Assembly: GCA_937974175.1 (NCBI GenBank)
Contig: CALJIG010000041.1
Coordinates: 1 to 64,000 of the forward strand
DNA: 64,000 nt
From: an uncultured Ignavibacteria bacterium
GTDB lineage: Bacteria > Bacteroidota > Ignavibacteria > Tepidaquicellales > Tepidaquicellaceae
Direction of reading: 5' to 3'
Position numbers and translations under genes: made by a program. Shown here piece after piece: positions 8,830-16,625 of this stretch (its first letter is position 1; each line of letters begins with the position of its first letter). The notes under the pieces are model-generated. The model did not search any database. It was not told the origin of the DNA and was given only the letters and a program-made list of their open reading frames with translations.

Positions 8830-9873
8830 ATGAAAAAAATTCTTCTACTGTTAACGACAGTTGTAGTTTTTTCAAATATAACTTTTGCTCAAAGCAAAAA
8901 AGTTTTATTTGAAGAGTTTACCAATGCATCGTGCGGTCCGTGCGCAGCCAATAACCCTGCATTAAAAAGCTATCTTGAATCCAAAGGCGATACTATAATC
9001 GCCGTCAAGTATCACACAAATTTTCCGGGCTTCGACCCGATGTATAATCAGAATCCAACTGATGTTGAAGGAAGACGCGGCGGATATTATTCCGATGTGA
9101 ATGCAGTACCGTGGCTAAAAGGCGACGGCAACTGCTTTCCCGATATCTGGCCGTTCTCACAGGCAAACTTCGATGCGGCATTTAATACACGAAAGGCAAT
9201 CAGTCCGTTAGTTCAGATCACGATAACTAATTCTATAATTCCTGGTGACAGCGTTCGCGCAATTGTAACCGTTAATATTCCGGTCACACTGCCTGCGGGA
9301 ACATATAAGCTTCGCATAATGGCAGCGGAAAAAACCATTGAGTTCCCAACTCCTCCGGGCAGCAACGGAGAAAGAATTTTCGAACATGTATTCAGAAAAG
9401 GGGCTCCTGATATGGGGGGTATAACTCTGCCCCAGACTGCCGGAAACCATCAATTTGATGTAAGATATAAGAAAGAATCTTATTGGGATATGAGCAAAAT
9501 TGTGACTTTGGCTTTCGTTCAAAATGATGCTGCTTCAAATAAGGAAGTCCTTAACTGTAATACAGCTTCCCCTATGGTTAGTGTTCAGCCGAGCAGCTCT
9601 GTTATTCCTGATAAATTTTCCTTAAGCCAGAATTATCCAAATCCTTTTAATCCGGAAACAAGCATAAATTTCTCATTGCCGAAAAACTCAGCAGCAAAAC
9701 TGACTATTTACAATTCACTCGGTATGCAAGTGGCTGAGCTTGTTAACGAAAAGCTTTCTGCCGGTGAGTATAACTATAAATTCAATGCTTCGGCACTGGC
9801 AAGCGGGATTTACTTTTACACGATTGAAACTCCTGACTTCACATCAACAAAAAAAATGACCTTAGTAAAATAG
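8830..9873 (+). CDS. T9SS-sorted thioredoxin-fold (Omp28-like) protein
   Basis: A 347-residue exported protein. Residues 1-20 are a signal peptide. The mature part begins KKVLFEEFTNASCGPC with a CxxC active-site motif (C35, C38), then a thioredoxin-like stretch with VKYHTNFPGFDP and a VPWL segment in the cis-Pro region. This resembles the Omp28-related family of Bacteroidota. The last 75 residues are a T9SS sorting domain (LSQNYPNPFNPETSI to KKMTLVK). It probably acts as a surface or secreted thiol-disulfide protein. The redox activity is inferred from CGPC. A 13-bp-stem terminator follows at once. Confidence 0.85.
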   Translation: MKKILLLLTTVVVFSNITFAQSKKVLFEEFTNASCGPCAANNPALKSYLESKGDTIIAVKYHTNFPGFDPMYNQNPTDVEGRRGGYYSDVNAVPWLKGDGNCFPDIWPFSQANFDAAFNTRKAISPLVQITITNSIIPGDSVRAIVTVNIPVTLPAGTYKLRIMAAEKTIEFPTPPGSNGERIFEHVFRKGAPDMGGITLPQTAGNHQFDVRYKKESYWDMSKIVTLAFVQNDAASNKEVLNCNTASPMVSVQPSSSVIPDKFSLSQNYPNPFNPETSINFSLPKNSAAKLTIYNSLGMQVAELVNEKLSAGEYNYKFNASALASGIYFYTIETPDFTSTKKMTLVK

Positions 9874-9881
9874 AATTTTCA

Positions 9882-9913
9882 AATCTTCCCTATTCCTACT
9901 AATAGGGAAGATT
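9882..9913 (+). terminator. Intrinsic terminator after the thioredoxin-fold gene
   Basis: AATCTTCCCTATT at 9882-9894 and its exact reverse complement at 9901-9913 form a 13-bp stem with a 6-nt loop. A moderately T-rich tail follows. The stem begins 9 bp after the stop codon of the gene at 8830-9873. Confidence 0.75.
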
Positions 9914-9998
9914 ATCTTTCCTTTCAATTTTAATCATAATATATTACTTCGGTTTATATAAGAAACCAACTATAAACGTGCATTGGGATATTTATGCG

Positions 9999-10137
9999 CA
10001 TTTTGGGGGCGTCCATCCCCGTTCCGATTAAAAATCGGAACGGACGATAAAATCCAATAATTGAATTTTTCAATTATTGGATTTTAAGCGTGTCCCGACG
10101 TAAGTCGGGACGGATGGACGCACCCACACGCAAAATG
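9999..10137. repeat. Cloverleaf (three-hairpin) palindromic element
   Basis: A closing stem pairs GGGGGCGTCCATCC (10005-10018) with GGATGGACGCACCC (10112-10125), 13 of 14 positions complementary. It is extended outward by CATTTT (9999-10004) with AAAATG (10132-10137). Inside lie three perfect hairpins: an 11-bp stem at 10019-10043 (CCGTTCCGATT), an 18-bp stem at 10048-10086, and an 8-bp stem at 10092-10111 (GTCCCGAC). There is no ORF. Arrays of nested palindromes like this are known for small non-autonomous mobile elements and structured RNAs. The shared GTCGGGA arm with 7495-7609 favours a dispersed repeat. Confidence 0.85.
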
Positions 10138-10793
10138 TTACAAAAATATTACTTTTGTACTGTTTGAAACATCCAAGTGTTGTTTTTACAGTTCCGAAAA
10201 ATTCAAAATGTTACTTTTTTGCTACATATCGGAATTCGCATGAGAACTTGTACAAAAATTCTATTTTGAAACCACAAACATTCCGTTTTTGAATTCCAAT
10301 TTTCATTTGGGTAAATGAGTTTCAACAACTTTCCTATTCAGCACTCGTATTGAATAGAACCTGTCAAGAGTTTTATTTATTTCGCAGATAATTTTAAGAT
10401 ACAATTGGTCTGCAAAATAATGAGTCGAAAAATCTTTGAACAGGGTTTTTACCGGATTTCAGGACTTTTTCTGAAAAATATTTTTGATTTATATTCGTTA
10501 TTAACAAGGTGTTGTTGTTTTATTGATTTTTTTAGTTATTTAAGAAATTTTTTCTTTGAAACTAAGCTTTAAAACGAAAAAATAGTCGCGAAGTGCATAT
10601 CGTACCTCCTTGCTTATTAAATCTAAAATCAGTACTTTACCACTTCGTATAACAGAATATAGATTTTTTCTTAATATCGTTCTTTACAAATACCTCCACA
10701 TAAAACGGAGAATTAAGACTACAATTTTAAGCCGCTTGGTCGGCGCGCTTCCCTGAGTGTTTGATACAAACAGAAAACATAAAAAGGAGACAC
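10138..10793. other. Long non-coding leader/spacer upstream of the RlpA gene
   Basis: About 650 bases without a supportable gene separate the cloverleaf element from the RlpA start. One candidate hairpin pairs CGAAGTG (10589-10595) with CACTTCG (10641-10647), with an inner GTAC/GTAC pairing. Another pairs GCCG (10731-10734) with CGGC (10741-10744). Either could be part of a structured 5' leader. I do not recognise a named riboswitch or small RNA. The length is unusual, since most neighbouring spacers are under 250 bp. Confidence 0.4.
10784..10789 (+). promoter_or_regulatory. Shine-Dalgarno deciding a TTG start
   Basis: AAGGAG lies 4 nt upstream of TTG 10794, whereas the in-frame TTG at 10761 has no ribosome site. 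This supports the shorter protein, which then begins directly with a signal peptide. Confidence 0.7.
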
Positions 10794-11723
10794 TTGACCA
10801 AACTTAAAATTAACGCGATACTTTTTGCATTTATCGCATTAGTTTTAGTTAATCCAATTAACAGCACAGGCAGCAGTTTATTCGCAAGAACTTCAATAGT
10901 AGAACCGGACTTTGTACAGGAAGGCGAAGCTTCGTGGTACGGCCCAGGATTTCATGGTAGGAAAACCGCTTCAGGTGAGCGATTTAATACTAATGATATG
11001 ACGGCAGCTCACAAAACTTTACCCTTTGGTACTGTACTGAAAGTAACCAACCTCTCAAACGATAAATTCGTCATCGTTACTATTAACGATAGAGGTCCTT
11101 TCATAAGAGGCAGAATAATTGATCTATCAAAAGCAGCGAAAGATGCTATTGATATGGGCGGCACCACACAGGTAAGACTTGAAGTCTATGAACCTGAAAC
11201 AGAAGTGGAAGAAACCCCCGAAGATCTAACCCCTCTTAACTTATTTGAGGAAACACTTGCAAGTAAATCAAAAGTATTCATTGAATACTTTGAAGATGGA
11301 ACTAACGGAAATCAGACCGGACTCTCGGGTGAGGACTTAAACAACATCTTTAAAAATTTTAAAACAGTCAGAATTAAAGTTCTGACACCTGACGCTAAAA
11401 CTGCTAATTCTAAGATTTATCAGGATGTAAAAGACGAAAACCCTCTTACATACCTTGATGTAACTAATAGAATTAAATTCCTTACAGGCTACACAATAGA
11501 CCTTGGAATATTCTCAGATAAAAATGAGGCAGAAAAATTGATTGGATTATTAGAGTCTGAAAACTTCACTACATTGTACTTTGAAGAAATTCATAATCAG
11601 AACTCTGTTAAATTCCGTCTTTTGACCGGTAACTACGAATCATACGAAGGTGCCATCAAAGACTATAACGTTTTAGTTGATTTAAAACAATCACCGAAAA
11701 TAGTTAAAATAGGATTTAACTAA
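10794..11723 (+). CDS. rlpA: RlpA-like septal/cell-wall protein with SPOR-like tail
   Basis: A 309-residue exported protein. After a signal peptide, residues 41-135 match the double-psi beta-barrel of RlpA (EGEASWYGPGFHGRKTASGE, MTAAHKTLPFGT, NDRGPFIRGRIIDLS). That domain contains the HG..T.SG and NDRGP motifs linked to lytic transglycosylase activity on denuded peptidoglycan strands. The last 80 residues (YTIDLGIFSDKNEAEKLIGLL to the end) resemble a SPOR domain that targets division-site glycans. A TTG start at 10794 is preferred because of its Shine-Dalgarno sequence. The gene is monocistronic with a strong terminator. Family assignment is firm; enzymatic activity in this organism is inferred. 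Confidence 0.88.
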   Translation: MTKLKINAILFAFIALVLVNPINSTGSSLFARTSIVEPDFVQEGEASWYGPGFHGRKTASGERFNTNDMTAAHKTLPFGTVLKVTNLSNDKFVIVTINDRGPFIRGRIIDLSKAAKDAIDMGGTTQVRLEVYEPETEVEETPEDLTPLNLFEETLASKSKVFIEYFEDGTNGNQTGLSGEDLNNIFKNFKTVRIKVLTPDAKTANSKIYQDVKDENPLTYLDVTNRIKFLTGYTIDLGIFSDKNEAEKLIGLLESENFTTLYFEEIHNQNSVKFRLLTGNYESYEGAIKDYNVLVDLKQSPKIVKIGFN

Positions 11724-11731
11724 ATAATATT

Positions 11732-11769
11732 AAAAAAGCCATCCTGGCGCGAATCAGGATGGCTTTTTT
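11732..11769. terminator. Bidirectional intrinsic terminator
   Basis: AGCCATCCTG and CAGGATGGCT form a perfect stem with an 8-nt loop, flanked by six A on the left and six T on the right. The stem therefore ends in a T-run on both strands. It sits between the convergent RlpA gene and the first YCF48/T9SS gene and can serve both. Confidence 0.9.
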
Positions 11770-11793
11770 GTTTATATAAACTTCTTTACTTTT

Positions 11794-14094
11794 CTACTTC
11801 AATAAAATCATTTTCTTTGTTTCTACAAATCCATCTGCCTGCAGCTGATAAAAATAAACTCCGCTCGGCAGCTCGATTGCATTGAAATCATACGAGTAAC
11901 TTCCTGCTGTTAGTTTTTCATATACTAAAGTCCTTACTTCCCTGCCCGTGATATCATATACTCTCAACATAGCAAAAGCTGCATTCTTTAAATCAAAATT
12001 TATTTTTGTTGTCGGGTTGAAGGGGTTGGGGAAATTTTGTTTTAAAGAAAATCCTTCGGGAACAATTGAGGATATTTGTGAAACAAATACATTTCCTCCG
12101 TTTGTTGATTTAAAAATTGCATTCATATCTCCGCAAAACCATACATTCATTGAATCAAGTTTAAATAAAGAATTTACACCAGAGCCATAAACACTAGTCC
12201 CGTTTTCACTAAATTGCATGTTCCAACTTAAACCTGCATTTGTAGTTTTGTAAATAGCACCTCTATAATTTCCATTTACAGTTTCCTTCCCTCCTGCTAA
12301 CCACACATTAGGGTTCAATGCTTTTATTGTGGAATAATTTATATTTGAATTAGAGCCTAAACTATTCCAAGTTGCTCCGGCATCTGTTGTTTTCGCAATT
12401 GAATTATAATTTATTAAATATCCATTATTTGCATCTGAAAACTTTAACTTAGAGAATACCGTTGTAGCGTTTGTATTATCCATAACGACTGACCATTCAT
12501 TTCCGCCATTAGTAGTCTTGATTATTTTTTGATAATATTGATAAAAAAATGGAGGAGCTCCTCCTACTTTATTTGCAATTACCCAACCGGTATTTTCATT
12601 TATAAAATCAATTCCAGTACAACTGTAATCTGACGCAATTGGAACTGCTAAATTAAACCAATTTTGTCCGCCATCACTAGTTTTTAATGCTACCCCGTTA
12701 CTTCCTGAAGCAAAACCAATTTCACTGTTAACAATTTTTAAATCATTAATTCCTTGAATTGAACTAGGTTGTACCTGATTCCAATCATTTCCAAAATTGG
12801 TTGTTCTGTAGATTTTACCTCCGGAACCAATTCCACACAAAATATTTTCATCGATATAATTAAAGTTTCGAATACCTATAGAACTATTCTTGAAAAGCTT
12901 GTTCCAATTAGTTCCTCCATTAGTAGTTTTAAAAATATACCCTGTATCTGCTACAGCTAAACCATTTTGCAAATCTTTAAAGTAAACATCTGAAAAATTT
13001 AAATACCAATTATGATCTTTGATGCTCCAATTTATACCGCTGTTAGTAGATTTTATAATCATATTATATCTAGCTCCGGAACCTGCTTGAGTAGGACCTC
13101 CACCTGCTATAATATTTGTTTCATTTAAAAAAAGTAATGAGCTAACTAATAAAGGACAATTTGTATTTACCTGATTCCAATTAAAACCTCCATTTGTTGT
13201 CTTAAACAAAAAATTAAATTCTCCATTTATGTAACCGGTCTGAGAATTTATAAAATTAATTTTATCGAAGCCTCTGGAGTTTGATGTAAGATTATCAGTA
13301 TATGAAAACATTAAATTCCAATTATTACCTCCATTACTTGTTTTCATAATACTAGAGGTTTGAAGACCAGTATTAAATGAGGTCACTAAAGCAAAGCCTG
13401 AATCCATATCAATAGGAAAAAAATCATTGTCAGAATTATATGAGTATGGAACATTATTTATTGTTATAGGAATCCAATTAATTCCACCGTTAGTTGTTTT
13501 ATTGAGAAAATGGTTAAACCCTAAAATCCACCCATTATCGTTATCAAGAAATTTTATTCGGCTTATCCCCCAAACTCCGCTGAAAACACTTTTCGACCAG
13601 TTTTGTCCACCATCTGTAGTCGCTAACAAAATCCCACCTGCGGAGTTCTGCAGACCTAGCCATCCTGTATTTTCATTTAAAAAATAAACTGCTCTTCCTG
13701 TACTGTATTGGTTACTTACAGACTGCTTAATCCAGTTTGTACCTCCATTTGTAGTTTTGAAAACTACACCTAAATACGTATCCCAGTTATAACCAATTAT
13801 CCAACCTATATTTTGATTTATAAAACTTCCATCTAAAATTGTATAGTTTGAATCAAATCCAATGACTGTATTCCAGCTTACACCTCCATCAGTACTCTTT
13901 TGAAAAAATTTGCTATAATGGCAAAACCCAAAAAATGTACTATCATTTTTCGGAACTAATTTTGTAACCAAATTAGGATTATTTTCAAATGTACTCTTCC
14001 AAGTCGGTTGCGCAAAAATATTTTGCGCTGAAAATAATAAAATAAATGAAATAAGTAGACTTGATATTTTAAAAGGCAGATGTGAGCTTCTCAT
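11794..14094 (-). CDS. YCF48-repeat T9SS surface protein, tandem copy 1
   Basis: A 766-residue exported protein. A signal peptide (LLFSAQNIFAQ, cleaved near residue 28) is followed by about a dozen YCF48-like units. Each has the pattern TxxGWxxG ... KTTNGGxNW and lasts about 45 residues, so the protein should fold as one or two beta-propellers. The C-terminal 80 residues are a T9SS sorting domain (LKQNFPNPFNPTTKINFDL ... KKMILLK). No catalytic residues are recognisable; a surface-binding role is inference. It shares its N-terminus, sorting domain and 5' leader with the next two genes, so all three arose by tandem duplication. AAAGGAG lies 6 nt before the ATG. Confidence 0.85.
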   Translation of the reverse strand: MRSSHLPFKISSLLISFILLFSAQNIFAQPTWKSTFENNPNLVTKLVPKNDSTFFGFCHYSKFFQKSTDGGVSWNTVIGFDSNYTILDGSFINQNIGWIIGYNWDTYLGVVFKTTNGGTNWIKQSVSNQYSTGRAVYFLNENTGWLGLQNSAGGILLATTDGGQNWSKSVFSGVWGISRIKFLDNDNGWILGFNHFLNKTTNGGINWIPITINNVPYSYNSDNDFFPIDMDSGFALVTSFNTGLQTSSIMKTSNGGNNWNLMFSYTDNLTSNSRGFDKINFINSQTGYINGEFNFLFKTTNGGFNWNQVNTNCPLLVSSLLFLNETNIIAGGGPTQAGSGARYNMIIKSTNSGINWSIKDHNWYLNFSDVYFKDLQNGLAVADTGYIFKTTNGGTNWNKLFKNSSIGIRNFNYIDENILCGIGSGGKIYRTTNFGNDWNQVQPSSIQGINDLKIVNSEIGFASGSNGVALKTSDGGQNWFNLAVPIASDYSCTGIDFINENTGWVIANKVGGAPPFFYQYYQKIIKTTNGGNEWSVVMDNTNATTVFSKLKFSDANNGYLINYNSIAKTTDAGATWNSLGSNSNINYSTIKALNPNVWLAGGKETVNGNYRGAIYKTTNAGLSWNMQFSENGTSVYGSGVNSLFKLDSMNVWFCGDMNAIFKSTNGGNVFVSQISSIVPEGFSLKQNFPNPFNPTTKINFDLKNAAFAMLRVYDITGREVRTLVYEKLTAGSYSYDFNAIELPSGVYFYQLQADGFVETKKMILLK

Positions 14095-14254
14095 AGCTTT
14101 CTCCTTTAAGTTGATGAGGAAAGTTTAGAATAATTTATTCTTAGTTACTGAATTTATAAAGGCATAAAGAGAGTACAAAATACTACTTCAATAAAATCAT
14201 TTTCTTTGTTTCTACAAATCCATCTGTTTGCAGCTGATAAAAATAAACTCCGCT
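14068..14254. repeat. 187-bp identical segment, copy 1
   Basis: This block is identical to 16439-16625. It spans the signal-peptide start of the gene at 11794-14094, the whole 88-bp intergenic leader, and the 3' end (sorting-domain codons) of the gene at 14183-16465. The leader carries AAAGGAG on the minus strand (ctccttt at 14101-14107). Perfect identity across coding and non-coding sequence indicates recent duplication or gene conversion. A diverged third copy of the leader lies at 18708-18780. Confidence 0.9.
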
Positions 14255-16465
14255 TGGCAGCTCGATTGCATTGAAATCATACGAGTAGCTTCCCGCCGAT
14301 AGTTTTTCATTTACTAAAGTCCTCACTTCCCTTCCCGTAATATCATATACTCTCAACATAGCAAAAGCTGTATTCTTTAAATCAAAATTTATTTTTGTAG
14401 TTGGGTTGAAAGGGTTGGGGTAATTTTGCTTTAACAAAAATCCCTCGGGGATATTGGTTGTGATTGGATTAATTGCAGAGATAATTTCTCCACCACCATT
14501 AGTGGTTTTGTAGATAACATTATCCGCTCCGCCAAACCAGGCATTGTTTTCGTCTAGAATGAACACAGGATTTATTATTCTTACCGGTGAATTAAACTGC
14601 AATATCCAATTCAAACCTGCATTGGTTGTCTTACTGACTGCATTATAAGTACCATAAAAACCCGTAGCCCAACCAGTACTACTATTAAGCATATACACCC
14701 AATGAAATGTAAAGTTCTGGTATTGAGAATAATTTGCCCAGCTAATTCCTCCATCAGTAGTTCTAAAAACAGTGCTTCCTTTCCATGACCAGCCTTCATT
14801 TTGGCTAAAGAAATTTATTCTTAAATACGAAGAATAACCTGAAGTGCTGGAATAATTGTAAACAGCATTCCAGTTAATTCCCCCATTTGTAGTTCGTAGA
14901 ATTGTACTTGCATAAGCAGTAAAACCTTGGTTAGCTCCGCCTGGATGATACCAGCTTGCTGCTCCGGAAATCCATCCGGTGTTTTCATTTATAAAACTTA
15001 TATCCGAACATCCTCCTACTCCATAAGTGAACTCTTCCTGCGTGAAAGGAATAATCATATTATCCCAGTTTAATCCTCCATTTGTTGTTTTTTGTATTTG
15101 TTTACCCATACCCATTGCGTAGCCTGTTAACTCATTGAAAAAATCTATCTTCACTTTTGCGTAATTCAGAGGAGTTGGAATCTCACTCCAGGTTTGACCA
15201 TAATTATTAGTTCTTAATATTTTTCCATTGTTAGCAAATACTAAAAGATTGGTATCATTAAGAGATTTTATAATTGTAAAACTATATGCAGTACTATCAA
15301 ATATTTTTAACCAATTAACTCCTGCATTTGTTGTTCTTAAAATCATTCCCTTTTCTTCGATTGCTAAACCATTTTGATTATCTTTGAAATGGACACCTGC
15401 AAAATTATAGTTTCGGTTGTTAAATTTTTCAGTCCAACTAACACCTGAGTTAGAAGATTTTACTATATTAACATAAGTGTTAGGTGACTCAAATGAACCT
15501 GTTGTTCTTCCACCCCCTGCTAGAATTATATCCATATCAACAGGTAAAACTGTATTAACAGGTTGACTTGAGCTCACGTAAATTGAATCCCAAGTCTGTC
15601 CTGCGCTTTCAGTTTTAAACAACACATTTCCTCCGTAAATATATCCTATGTAAGGTGTAAAAAATTTCATTTCTGCTAATGTACTTGAGCGATATCCCAT
15701 TAAATTCCAATCTACCCCGCCATTAGTAGTTTTATAAAAAGCAGATTGTAGTGAACCAACTTTAGACAATACCCAATATTCATTTGCATTTATTATACTG
15801 AAATCTATTAAATTGTGTCCATTAAAATTAATATCTCTTACCCAATTTTGCCCTGCATTAGTAGTCTTAGCTAAAATGCCTCCATATCCTATAATCCATC
15901 CTGTATTTTCATTGTAAAACCGCACTTTATCAATATTAGTTGTAAAACCATAAGACGACCATGGTCTGCTTGTCCAATTAATCCCACCATTTGTAGTAGT
16001 TAAGAATTGCTGATTAGATGAAACATAAATTACATTTTCATTAATCACAGAAATACTTTTGCACCAATAATGGAGGATGCCTGGATTTTGGCGTACCCAG
16101 TTTAAACCTCCATTTGTTGTTTTTATTATTGCTCCATCGAGACCATTTTTATACCAACCAACAATCCAACCAATTTCAGGAGTAATAAACTTACCATCGT
16201 TAATAATGCAAGCTGTGTCCAGTATGGAACTTTGCAAATTGAGCCAACTGGTTCCGCCATCTGTACTTTTCAAAAGGTATTTGCTATCATTACTAAAAGC
16301 AAAAAAATTAAGACTATCTCTTTTTATAATCTTATTTATAATAAAAACATTGTTGGAAAAAGTACTCTGCCACCCGCTCTGCGCAAAAATGCTTTGCGCT
16401 GAAAATAATAAAATGAATGAAATAAGTAGACTTGAAAATTTAAAAGGCAGATGTGAGCTTCTCAT
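14183..16465 (-). CDS. YCF48-repeat T9SS surface protein, tandem copy 2
   Basis: A 760-residue protein with the same plan as its neighbours: signal peptide (MRSSHLPFKFSSLL ... FAQ), a long run of TTNGGxNW-ending YCF48 units from about residue 35 to 670, and a T9SS sorting domain (LLKQNYPNPFNPTTKI ... KKMILLK). The central repeats differ from copy 1 far more than the ends do, so the binding surface varies while the export signals are conserved. The spacing to copy 1 is 88 bp and identical in sequence to the spacing to copy 3. Ligand and function are unknown. Confidence 0.85.
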   Translation of the reverse strand: MRSSHLPFKFSSLLISFILLFSAQSIFAQSGWQSTFSNNVFIINKIIKRDSLNFFAFSNDSKYLLKSTDGGTSWLNLQSSILDTACIINDGKFITPEIGWIVGWYKNGLDGAIIKTTNGGLNWVRQNPGILHYWCKSISVINENVIYVSSNQQFLTTTNGGINWTSRPWSSYGFTTNIDKVRFYNENTGWIIGYGGILAKTTNAGQNWVRDINFNGHNLIDFSIINANEYWVLSKVGSLQSAFYKTTNGGVDWNLMGYRSSTLAEMKFFTPYIGYIYGGNVLFKTESAGQTWDSIYVSSSQPVNTVLPVDMDIILAGGGRTTGSFESPNTYVNIVKSSNSGVSWTEKFNNRNYNFAGVHFKDNQNGLAIEEKGMILRTTNAGVNWLKIFDSTAYSFTIIKSLNDTNLLVFANNGKILRTNNYGQTWSEIPTPLNYAKVKIDFFNELTGYAMGMGKQIQKTTNGGLNWDNMIIPFTQEEFTYGVGGCSDISFINENTGWISGAASWYHPGGANQGFTAYASTILRTTNGGINWNAVYNYSSTSGYSSYLRINFFSQNEGWSWKGSTVFRTTDGGISWANYSQYQNFTFHWVYMLNSSTGWATGFYGTYNAVSKTTNAGLNWILQFNSPVRIINPVFILDENNAWFGGADNVIYKTTNGGGEIISAINPITTNIPEGFLLKQNYPNPFNPTTKINFDLKNTAFAMLRVYDITGREVRTLVNEKLSAGSYSYDFNAIELPSGVYFYQLQTDGFVETKKMILLK

Positions 16466-16625
16466 AGCTTTCTCCTTTAAGTTGATGAGGAAAGTTTAGA
16501 ATAATTTATTCTTAGTTACTGAATTTATAAAGGCATAAAGAGAGTACAAAATACTACTTCAATAAAATCATTTTCTTTGTTTCTACAAATCCATCTGTTT
16601 GCAGCTGATAAAAATAAACTCCGCT
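16439..16625. repeat. 187-bp identical segment, copy 2
   Basis: This block is identical to 14068-14254. It covers the start of the gene at 14183-16465, the intergenic leader 16466-16553, and the 3' end of the gene at 16554-18707. The minus-strand Shine-Dalgarno (ctccttt on the plus strand) is at 16472-16478. Confidence 0.9.

Noticed and set aside
10589..10744. Cyclic-di-AMP (ydaO-type) riboswitch before rlpA
   Set aside because: Gene context made it likely, but the conserved core motifs of that riboswitch are not visible in the leader.
16077..16499. 140-codon open frame on the plus strand opposite the YCF48 gene
   Set aside because: It is antisense to a well-supported gene with signal peptide and repeats, has no ribosome site, and its residues mirror the repeat codons of the real gene.
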